Shown: positions 39,301-51,300 of the stretch, in pieces
Position numbering within the stretch: position 1 is the first letter of the stretch
Layout of the letters: every line of letters begins with the position of its first letter
Source of the DNA: Ischnura elegans
Lineage: Eukaryota > Arthropoda > Insecta > Odonata > Coenagrionidae
Assembly: GCF_921293095.1 (NCBI RefSeq)
Contig: NC_060254.1
Span: 111,500,917-111,564,916, forward strand
Direction of reading: 5' to 3'
DNA: 64,000 bases
Program-made: the position numbers and the translations under genes
The notes under the pieces: generated by a model
What the model was told of the DNA's origin: nothing
Databases searched by the model: none
Seen by the model: only the letters and a program-made list of their open reading frames with translations

Positions 39301-42300
39301 CTTGGTAGATTTACAGTTCTCCCTTTACGTTATCATTACCTTTTCAAAGTATTCAAAAATGTCCACCCCATAAATGGATGTAAACCTAAAGAAGAACCTG
39401 AAACCAATTTATTAAACTTAAGATCTAAAAAAAATTTGTATTTTCCCGACGCCAAATTTAACCGTTCAAACACTCATTTATCTATGTAAGACAAAATTAT
39501 TTTCTTGATGGTCAGAAAGTATAAGAGGATCAAATGGTTTAACATCTTTTTTTGAAAAGATAAAATATATGGTACCTTAAAAAATGCTATTTTTTCAAGC
39601 ATTTATTATATTTCTATCTGGTCTCATATTACTAATTTTTTCAACTCGTATTTTCATTTGTGTTGAGGTATCCTACAGGCAAGGCCTAAATGGGATTCCT
39701 ACTCTATCCTTATTTATTTAAAATGTTAAATGTGCTTTTATTGATAATTCCACGTATAAATAAAAATAAATTGGTTAATTTATTATTTATGCGGTTCGTA
39801 AAGATTCACGAGCTACGCTTGAGAACCATAGCGTTATTACACTCTAAGATGTGAACGAGTGGTTCAAGATACGCTCATATTAGCTACCCTGTTTTAGCAC
39901 TTGCGTGATTTGAACTTGTATCGTCTCTGAGGAAGCGTCCAGTGCAAGCATATATTCTAATGACTTCTATCCCAGATTTAAAAATTCCTCGGGCAGTTCT
40001 AATGCAAGGAAAATATAAGATTATTGCGATAAAAGATAAGCATAAGCATTTCGATAAGCATTTGTCATAGCGATTTCATTCTAATTTAACCAGAAGTCCT
40101 CCACTCGATACCCGTGAAAATGTAACATTATTAGAAACAAATGCCCATTTTTTCGGTTTATAAGGCTTTGTTGATAATAATGGAACTGCGAGCGAAATTG
40201 TAGTAAAAACCAAGGGTCTAAGGATTGACGAGAGACGAATAGGACAGTGGGTAGATGAGAATCAAATTTTTATGCAGCAAAATATCAAAATATGCGGTGT
40301 TAAGAGACTCCATGCAAGCGTTGTCCCCTTCCACTGCCTCTTCTCCCGCACGATGAGACTCGCTCAGTGGCTGAGGGCAATGTAAACGGGAGAATGTTGC
40401 TGCCGTGGAGAACGCAAAAATAGCGTGCAAAGGCTCGCATAGATTGACTTTGTGTCGCTATTATGAGGAGTATATTAAAATGGTATGGATTAATATGAAG
40501 ATAAAGAATTATCGTTTAAAAAGACTGTAAAACATTTTGGGTTCCGTCATCTTACACGTCGTAGCAGGCAGCCAATTTTGCCGAATTTAGTGTTTTTCCG
40601 TGGTCAATATTGCAGTATGAAAAACGAGAAATGAAAAATTACGACGATCTTTTTGAATATCGATGTTTCTTCTTCGTAAGTAAACATTCAAATGTTATGT
40701 GCATAGAATAACAGAGGCCTCAGACGAATCTGCCCAGACGTCTGCAGTGTAGTTTTTGGACTAGGTATCCGGGAGCCTTAATGGTTCGGGGGAAAAACGA
40801 ATTCCCATATCTATCCGTTCGGCAAAATATCTCTCTTAATTTATCGCTTCTATCGGACCTGGAAATATAGTGTGGCTCCAATATTATGTTCTCTGTGTCG
40901 CTCTTAAAGGCATCCATTCTCAATTTTTCAAGCAATCTAAGCCTAGCGCGCAGCCTACTAGTGGGAGGGATAAAGTGGAGGGAGGGAAAATTGCTCATGT
41001 AAGGCAAATAGTAAAATTGGAGGCAAGGAACAGCCATCTAATTAACGACGCTTGACTGCTTTTGAAATTATGATTCAACTGACGTTTTCCATGCTTAAAG
41101 TTACTAGCTGTGTTATTGTGAATTGATAATTCTGATTCTGATTTGAACTTGACACATATTGGTCTAATATTAAAGGCTGTGGTAATTCTAAAAGCCCCAC
41201 CCTTACATAAAGCAAAACATATCTGCTATATAACCTGCCAATGCAAATAAAAAAGGAATACTTGGCTTTATATTAGCTACCTCAAACGCGGGACGGCTGT
41301 ATTTATTCCGCGCGACCACCTTCTGGGTAGAGTAAAGTGCTTATCTCATGACTTCTCACCTGAGTTACTTATTTCATAGCATAGTTGTGATCTCATAAAA
41401 ATAGGTGGGATCATTTTTCTTTAAATGGTAGTGAGCAAAGGGTTGTTTTCGACGCCGTTAGCTAACCCCATAGTGGAACTGTTGAGTACTTTTTAGTCTG
41501 CTATCAACATTTCTTTTAATATTTTTAAGGGAGGAAATTCTTTCATATGCTCACGCTACGTCGCGTTTATTATGCATTTGGTATTTGTTGTTTTATCGAT
41601 CTGATGGGTGCGATGCTGATAGTATTTATCAAACTACACTTATCAAACTTGTTTGTTAGAAGTAACAGAAGTACTATTCAATACTCGATATGAATCCAAA
41701 TTGTGAAGAGTTTGATCAGAAACTGGTATTTCTAACTAGGTCTTTTTGCAGTGTTTACTCGCTTTCTATAACTCTTAATCAATTAAAATGTAGTTTACTG
41801 TAGTTCATTGTATTTCGTAAATTCGTTATGTTATGATATAAAGTAGGTATAAATTGAGTGTTACAGGGGAACATGCTCTCATCGTTATTTTGTATTTGAA
41901 TTAAATAAGTTAGAAGCTCTGTCAGACTCATAGAAATCCATTTTATTTTTTTAGTCCCCCAGAAAAACGTTCCTCTTCATTAATATTTTATTTTCATATT
42001 GTAACCTACGTACCATACGCTCGTTTTACTTAAAAGTGGAAATATTACTTATATCTAATCTAGCCAATTGAAAAGTAAAAGATCCGTAAGTAGCAAGCGG
42101 CAAACAAAAAGTATAAGACCTTCCATAGCGACCAAAACAAGGCCGAAGGCCTTTATGTCTTTGCATGAATGTGTAGAATATTTCTATGAAATTGCGGCGT
42201 GAAATGCGGCAGTCATTTTGCATGCTGCTTGTTGAAGATTGGTCACCCCCTGCCAAACATCCTGGGTTGTATCCTATTGACTTATGTATTTCTTAATTCA

Positions 42301-45300
42301 TGTTTCAGACATTTTCCTTTTTTCTTATGCCTTCTCATCATGCCTGAATGAGCAGTGGGCAATTTTTTCCTTCCCATGAATGCGGAAGTATAATTTGCCA
42401 TTGTTGAGCGTCGAGCGAGAGGGCTTTCCTATCCCACCCCAAAGTTGATGGCTGCAGCGTTGCCAAGTCAGAAGGGGACTTTTATCGCAGATTGGACAAA
42501 ATTCTTAAAAATCATCGTAGAAAGACGATCAAAAAACGCCCGTATTTCTGGTGTGATCAAGAAGACGATAAAGCCAATAAATTGTTGATAGCACCAAAAG
42601 AATTATAAAATGCAAAATGTACTACACGTGGCCCAGATGGGTGGGGGCCCTCCCGGTGTTTTGGGTCCTTCCCTCGCGAGCTCGGGTCCCCGGGAAAGGG
42701 TCGAATTAAGCTCGGAGTCGAGGATGAACCCTCATTAGAGGGACTGACCGTCGGTAGTCCCCACGAGAGCGACATTAACCTTTTTTTTCCTTAGTCATAA
42801 ATATTGACTTAGAAAGATAAGGAAAGGAAAATTTTCGATGAGTGTTACATGCCTGCAACATGGGGAGTTTGAGAAGTTGATGGTGATATCAATGATGATT
42901 ATTTTTCACAGTGGGTCTGCGTCGGGTAAATTTTTAAAACGCCATTGCTCCAAGTGAACAAGGAAAAGTAACAAAAACCCATAAGCATCAACAACCTTTA
43001 GAATTGAATTGACCGGGGCCTATTACGAACGGCGCAACGCATTAAGTTTGACGACGCCAAGATAATAGTGAAAGAAGGCAGATATTTTCCCAGACTCATC
43101 CGCGAAATCTTGCTCGCAACTTGGAAATTTCTACGAACCAAAAGAGCGTTATTTTCAAGGTGAAAAATCCCGTAAATCTACTGCTGATAATCACAGTGCC
43201 AGTGGCTGTAATGCACAAAGTTTGACAAGGTTGAAAATTATCGGCCAAGAGTTATAATTGTCAGTGTCTCATCGTGATTGGTTTAAAACCAGTGCTATTA
43301 CGCCATCGATAAATTTGTGACAGTAATGTAAATATTGTCAGTTGCGTGTGTCCGCTGAATTGTCTACTTTTTAAAAAGACCCACACGGAACGATATCTCC
43401 ATGGAGACTCCCATCACCACCCAACAGGAATCCGGAGAACTTAATTAAAACAGCGATGGGGGAACACCAATGGAGTGGACCGACCCACAATATTGACTTC
43501 GACAACGCGCCTCTCTATTGAGTAAAGAAGGCCGCTGCAATCCAATGATAATCAGGGAGGCCATTGAAAAAATCCTAAACACCCACGAACTTCAACCGTG
43601 AAGACGGCTACACGCTCTCCAGCGCGTGGAAACGGGTCTTCAAAGATCTCGGCGAATCAGGGCACGCCTCCACAAAATAGGCGCCAAAAAGGATGAATAT
43701 ATAAAGACGACCAAATTTCTGTCTTCATTATGCAACCACTTCAATGTTAATAAAAGTGTGAAAAAATTAAAAATATTAAAAAATATAATTTACATGAATC
43801 ATTCTAATGCTAATTAAAAAAAGAGAGAGCAAACTCACGCAATTTTTCAAAATAATTCGTAAATATCTTCCTTTTCTCGCAAACAAGACATAACACAGGC
43901 AACGATGCACATGCGCCAGTTTGAGAAGAGTGGACGAGTGAAGAAAATAGCATGTCACATAATCCTTAGTAGTCCCACGGTAATATATGCACGGTCGCAC
44001 CTGCGGTTGCAACCGTGGTCTCATCTCACGAGGGAGATTCACACGAACTCGTCGTCGTATTTGGCCTTAGCGTATGAGGGGTAATAGCGTACACTTAGGA
44101 ATTTCTATTTTATATCTTTCAACTGAAAACTTCAGCAAAAGAGAAAATCGATTTACTTTGAAGGAAATTCGATTTCCCACCAATTATTTGATTCGTATTT
44201 GGAAAATTTAACTCAATTTGAGTGGTAAACCTATTTTACAAAACCCTTAACACTGCACGGTATTGCCCAGAGTGCCAGGGCAATACCGTTCTTAACGCTA
44301 TTGCCCTTAACTTGTGATGATGAACGATATAGCAAAGACTGTGGGGGGGGGGATAAAGATTGAGAATGTAATTTAAAGTTTCATTCCGTCATCGAAATAA
44401 GTAAAACATAGCTTAGATTAAAATTAAAATAATACCAACCCCCTTTCTTATGTAAATGTGATAAAAGTGAGCTAATATAAAACTAAAATTAAATATAATC
44501 CTTTTCTAGTTAGGATTAAATGATTTATTGTGGGATTAAAATATGATAATCCATCATTTGCACAGACAAACTGACGACACGACTGATGAAGTTCGTTCGG
44601 ATTGTTGAGGTGTTCCGACTATCGAGGTTCGCTTGTACTTGGGAGGATTGGCAACTGACACATTCAAAGGTCCTTCAAAATTCACATAAGCATTGTTCAA
44701 GTTGCTCAAAAAAGTTATAATAGGTACTATATGGGGCATTATCGTTCACTTTGCGCCTTGCACGGTATTGCCCCATGCAAGATGTACGGAATTGCCCCAA
44801 AACGACATTACGCAGCATTTTCAACCCTAACCGAAAATAAGAACAATATAGGAGCTGTGTTTGGTATTTAAATTTAGCCCATGACATGGGTTATTCAAAA
44901 CCACTAGTTTGAATGTAGTCACTAATAATATGTTTCCCTTATCTCAGTATGGGTTAGTCTTTAAAATTATAAGAAAAGATGACAAAACAGAAAAACTTTC
45001 GTCGCATGCACGTGCGTAAAGGCAGAAGCTCCCAGATTGTCTTGGTTTCGCTTTCCTTCCGATATGCAGCAGCACTTCCCAGCGATAACCACATACTCCA
45101 CCGGATCTAAAATTATGGTTCACGGTAGGCATTGCCCTGCAGCCGCACATACGTCATTACCTCGCTCTCCCGCACGCGAGTGTTGGAGGGCGCTCCCGAA
45201 CCTCGGCGCCCTCAGAGTCCTCTGGGCGGCAGTCCTCTACACTACTCCCTCATAGAGTTAAAAACGATTTTGGGTATAATCCAAGGTTCGTATACGCACC

Positions 45301-48300
45301 TTTGGTATTATCGACATTCTGAGGACTCTGAGAGGACCCTCTGAGCTCGGGGCCCTCGGCGATCGCTGACCACCCGTCCTGGCAGGACCACCCCTTGGTC
45401 TAACGAGGAAGAAGTAGCTAATTTCTCTCACTTTCTCGTCTCTCACTTCTTCTATTCTTTTAGCAAAACTAGGGATGGACGGATCCAGGATTTTTTTTTG
45501 ATCCGGATTCGAATCGGATCCTTTATTTTCGGAGCCGGATCTTTCGGATCGAATATTTTCGGATCCAAATGCGCTTTCAAATTCCTGCTATTAAACGAAG
45601 TAATTATTCAAGTTTATTCTGGGTATATACAATCAAAGGAACGCTTTTTAGATTTTCATACACATTTTAATATTTTTATATATTAAAAATCTTTTTTATA
45701 GGCTTTCGAGTTGTTTTTTAAACATCTTTACATGCTCAGGACCTAAACCGTTACGCATGGGTTTGGAAATGAAAATAGGAAAAATCTTCGGATAAAACCA
45801 CTGTAAAGTGATATAGCGAGAGGGGGACGTCCGGGAGGTTCGGACCCTCCGAAATATAAAAAAAATTACTTTCCTTCATAAAAGAAAACAAAATATTGAA
45901 AAATCATGAATTTACAAGAGATTCCTTTGAAAAATGAAGTTTTTTCGATTAATAAGGCTGTTAAAATTAGTTTGAAACCCTCTTCTTTGTACCCTGTTGT
46001 TTAAAAATTTCCCCCCGTGGTTTTGGACCCCCTCTTCTAACGAAATTCCTGGCTACCCCACTGCCATCGACTGAATTCTAATTTTCCTCACGCACGTTTC
46101 CCCCGAATTTTGTCACTTTCTCATCGCCTACCGACTTGTGTTTCACCTGAAAATGCTTCAGTATGGTGAGGTGGATTAAGCACTTCCCCGCGATAATTTC
46201 ACGCCACAGGGCACGCGCATGGCATACATTGGTTCTCCTTATCTCAATAGAAATGTTACTACACAATGAAAGACATTTTTATCAGTATATCATTAAATTA
46301 AATTGCAACTGCGCAATCAGCAATACAATTTACAGTGTTTAAAACAGCATTAACATCAGGTGCAATGAGGTGCTCGACCGGATCCGTCTCTACTTGTTTG
46401 AGGGGTTAATGTTGTACTTGTCTCTTTGAAAATTGTGCTGTTTGGACAATGTTGCATATTAGTTTAGTCTAATTGTAAATAGAAAACTTAGTGGCAATTA
46501 ATAAGAGCAGAAAAATAAACAGAAATATCGTAAGACTTGCGTCGCGTTTGGTCTAATTCTTTTTTAAATCTCGTGCATGTCATCTAATTGTCGAAAATAT
46601 CGAGACATTTACGGGCCCAGCAAGGCTGCAATCACCTAGCATTTGTCATCTGGAAACGTAGAATTGAAGCAGGTAGGCCAAAAAAGGTCAGTTGGTGAGA
46701 CGGGGTAGGGATGAAACATGCTCAATTTTTCTCGTGTAGTTTGATATTTTCCTTAGAAGACAATGATTTATGGTGTGTGTGATTTCGGAAACGATAAAAA
46801 ACATCAGAAGAACGGGCTGATGGACGGCCGAGGGTGGTTTTCTGACATCTATGATGTAGTTACTTTTGATGTGGTTATTATCCTACGACGCTGAGAACCC
46901 CCGATGATTGTTCAATCTCTTGGGAAGAGTTACACTATGTGCCAGTCGTATTTTGCCTTTTTTATTTTCCACGGCTGAAATTCTGCTACGAAACCTCTGC
47001 GATAGCTTTCAAACAAAACGGTTCATAACTAGGGGATAGGGATAATAATCGCATGCGACGGCGCATTCAAAGAGAGAATCGGAACTGTTACCGCCCTTTC
47101 CATTCACTGAAGCTATAATTTAAAATTTCGGATCCAGATCCGACGTCTTCCGCGACTTCGGATCCGATGTATCCGATTAAAGGCAATATCCGCAGATATT
47201 TGGATCCGAGGTATCCGAGCCGACCATCCCTGAACAAAACCCAATTTACGATTAGCTTGACCTGATATTTCTTGAGTCGGTATGTTTATTCCGCGATGGA
47301 TAACAATTGAGTCTAACTCCTAGATATTTCACGAAATCAACAGTCTCTAATTGGTGCCTAATTCTAACAGTCTCTAACAGTGCCCCGAATGTTATAGCTA
47401 TGTTGTGGGGGGTTATTCTCTTTCCAGAAATTCATTATCACGCTTCTTTTTCAAATTTAATTCTAACTGCCACGCATCGCACCACGCTTGGATAGCAGCA
47501 GTTGGTTATTTCATCCCTATCTTTACTGGAACGGATTTCCCTGCAAGCTACATCGTCATCTGCAAATAATCGTAGCTATTCATGCTAATCGTAGCTAATC
47601 ATGAACTATGCCACTAATCTCGTTGATATAAAGAAGGAATAGGAGTGGGCCAATGACACTACCCAGAGGGACGCCAGAAGTGACTCTAACCTCGTCGGAG
47701 ACTGCACCGTCTGATGCCACTCTAGGCACGCGGTCGCTCAAAAGTTCTCTTACCCAGGAAACGACATCTTCATCTAGACCGTAAGATTTCAGTTTTATTA
47801 TTTACTTTCCGTGAGGTATAGTCACTTTCAAAAGTCGGTCCCCACGACCAGCGCGAGCAACTACGTTTTCCGCTGAGCTCGAACTTCGGGTATTGCCTAT
47901 GCCTTGTGTGCCTTGAAGGGCCACATTGACTTGCTCTCACCGTCCGCGCAAGTCTCACCGAGGCATTCTTCTCTATTCCTAAATCCTTCGCGACTTCCCC
48001 GACGCCCGGTTCCAGAGCACAAATCTAAGCAGCCCTTTCTCGTTTCTTTTTTCTGCTGAGTCGCCATTGGCGCCTGGTGATATCATGCATGTTTATATCC
48101 TCCACATTAAATGCTTTCATAGCAATAATAGAACTTACACTCACGTAATGAATACCTAAGAGAGTCTCAAACGTGAGCAATACCGATTATTTCCCTACTA
48201 ACACAAAACTTCGCGTGCATAATTTTCATAAAATATAATTAATCCGTGTTGGGTATATGATAACCATTTCTGCGCGGTTAATACAAACTATAATTATTAT

Positions 48301-51300
48301 ATACCAACTATACTGCTTAGGATGTAGCGCTTTACGGTAAAGAAGAAAAAGTTACAAGAAAAAGTGAAGGCGTCCAAGATGTGAGTATAAAAGAACGGAA
48401 AAGGTGAGATGGACGGAGAGTAAAAGAAATGCAGAAACGGTAGTAGAGAGATTTTAGGTAAGTGGGGGGGGGGAAGATGAAATTAAGGATACATATGGAT
48501 AGAATGAAAGGGCACAGTGCAATAGGGTAGTTTCCTTCATCAAAGGAAACGAAATGCATTAATTGCGATTACTTTCCCACTGTTAGTGTATTCATAATAT
48601 ACATATTATTTGGTTTTAGAAATCCCAGTTTAGACGAATGGCAACGGTCAACTTAAACCTCATTTGAAAAAGGCCAGATTGGCGCCAATGCGATTCCACT
48701 CCACGTGACGTCACAGGAACCTAGTTTCTATACGAGTAGATAGGAGTTTTACATTTTCGGAAATTACCAATGCATGCATGAGGTGCAGAGCTCAGGGAAA
48801 CATCTCTTAATAATTACACATTAAAAATACATAGGTTCGGAAAGTTTACTTCGTTTGATAGGGGAATAATAATCCCTATTTATGCCAACCGCTACCTGCT
48901 AGCAGGGTACTCAGCTACCTGCTAGCAGTCGGCGTCGAATCAGCGCTCAAGCCTCGCCCCAAGGTCATCTCACACGCCGACAGCTGGAACCAGAAACACG
49001 TAATACGGACTTTTCCCATCATTCCTACTTAGCCGTCGCGTTTTCGCGCGCTTGAAAATCTTCGCTTTTCGTTTAATCACGAAAAATAGATATCGGCATT
49101 CGAAAATCTAAGAGTGTGTAATTCGCACTTCAGGAGTAATGATCTTTCGATTTAGGCAATAAAAAAATAATAGGAAACCACCCTATTCCTATGAATGGAA
49201 GTGCTAAATTTAAGTTGGAAAGGGTGCCGGCCGGGGTGATTCGTAAAATCTTCCATGTTCCTCGCGCGTGTGAATCCTCGGAAAAATCCTTAAATTCTTC
49301 GCTGCTTTTTTCGATGGTGGAATTGTTTGGCTGTGGTTCACGGGGCCTTCCCACCTTTGAAATCGTGCTTGGGGTTCTTGGCGAGGGTCAAAGTAACCGA
49401 GTTACACCATTTGCACAACGAGTCATCCAGTTAAATCGATCCCCAGTGGACCCCAAGGAAAGCGTAGGTACGGAATACGCCAAGGTCGAGAGACTTCGGA
49501 GAATAACCTAAATGGCTGCGCCGGGTATGCGGACCGACTTTTTTGAAAGCGACTGTACTTAATCATTATCTTTTTTTGAAATCAAGAAAAATCGCGTCTG
49601 ATGAAATTTTTTCATCTTCGGAGACTAAAATATCGTGGGCGAAAAGCGCAAACTGGGTTTTCGAATGACCTACTTTTCCTGAATCCATGTTGAGTTCTCA
49701 TTAACAAGTTTTGCGCGTCTATGTGTTTCATTACTGAGCTGACTACGATATGTTCAAGGACTTTGCATGAGATCGGCGAGAATGATAACGGCTGTCATTA
49801 GATAGCTGTAGCTGGTCTCCACTTTTGAATATTGGCGTTACGTTAGCAATTTTCCAGTAATTAGGTATTTCGTGTTGTTTCATGCATTTACTGAAAATTA
49901 ACTGCAATAACGGGGCAATATCTAATGCTAGTTCTCCATGTACGCGAGAAGGGACTTCGTCTGGACCAGGTGATTTATTGGGACTGGGCTATTTCAATAT
50001 GTTTTCTATTCCGTGCGTAGGTACTATTGTCAATAGGCGGCATCTTTCGTATGTAGAGATTGTCAACTGTGTCGGATGCGTTCTCAGAAGGCTCGGTGAA
50101 CACGCTCTTGAAGTAGGAATTTAATAAATTGTCTTTATCGTAACTGCTTGTCAACACAGCTCCATTATCGTTCCTCAGCGAACATACGGTAGATAGTTTA
50201 CCTTGAACTTCCCTAACATAAGACCAAAATGCTTTTGGGTTATCCCGTAACTGCTATACAAGTGTTCTTCTTTTAAAATTCGTGAATGAAATCCTGAACG
50301 CTTCCTTCGTGGCGGCTTTAGTCATCCTATATTTTTTAATTATTAGCTCGCGTTCATTAGCGGAAAAATCCGTGCTGTCTTCTTTCTTTTTAGCATGGCA
50401 TACTCTCTGTCGCCTCAATGATTTTCTCACTTCCGCGTCGTACCATCTTGGTTCGCTGCCCTCTTTTACTGTTTTACTATGGATGCAAGCTATTTATTCC
50501 CGAAGTTACGAGCGAAAGAAAAGCTTTCTAAGTACCCTCTACTTTTCACTTTAATATTGAATCTTTAACGCGGGGATTGCATTTTTCAGATGACTCCTAA
50601 ACCCATCAAAATCAGCTCTTTTAAAAATGAAAACTTTACGCTCTTATTTAAAAATTTTCAGCGCTATTCAGAGAAAACTTTGCAGTTACTACCCTATGGT
50701 CACTTATTCCTTCGACAGTGCCCACGTTTATTTCCTGATGAGGTATATTTGTCGCTAATAAATCAAGAATATTCTCTCCTCTGTTTGGTGCGGATGCTAT
50801 TAGAAATAGTGATTTAGTTGTAAAAGTGTAATAAAGCCTCGCAAATCACTTCATTCCTCCCACCAGGAATATGTCTCCCAATCTATAGATGGTATGTAGA
50901 AATCTCCACCTACAATCAAGTTTCTTTCAGGATACTTGGATGCTATGCTGATTATTTGAGTTTCAAAATCCAACATTGATGTTACATCTGAGTAAGGTGG
51001 TCTGTAATACGAGAATAATAAAATAGTTTTGAATTTTGAAAATGTAATGAAACTCCACACAGATCATGGATGTAATGCCTAATCGTAATTTCGCGACGCG
51101 ACATGAAAAACTGCTCGCTGAGACCTAGAGAGCACAGAAATAGCTGTCTGCAGGAGACATGAACGTCAATTTATGGATATTCCATTCATTTTTTTATTTC
51201 ACTCAACACAATTCCAATAAAATGTTGTATCTTGAGTAATGGTGAAAGGATATTTCAGCAGAGATTTAAATGCAGTATCACCTTCCCGCAATTGAAGAAA

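Larger units (their letters stand above)
45398..51066 (-). mobile_element. LINE family 1, copy 3 (antisense), twice interrupted
   Basis: Minus-strand LINE in three pieces: 51066-49556 (endonuclease with [14 protein letters not shown], through the RT front), 47818-47233 (motif A/B region and the [10 protein letters not shown] region) and 45461-45398 ([15 protein letters not shown]). It is separated by a mariner-like insertion (47819-49555) and a hAT-like insertion (45470-47232). Removing each insertion and one copy of its target duplication restores alignment with copy 1. More diverged than copies 1 and 2, with frameshifts. It lies in the same orientation as amd. Confidence 0.85.
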
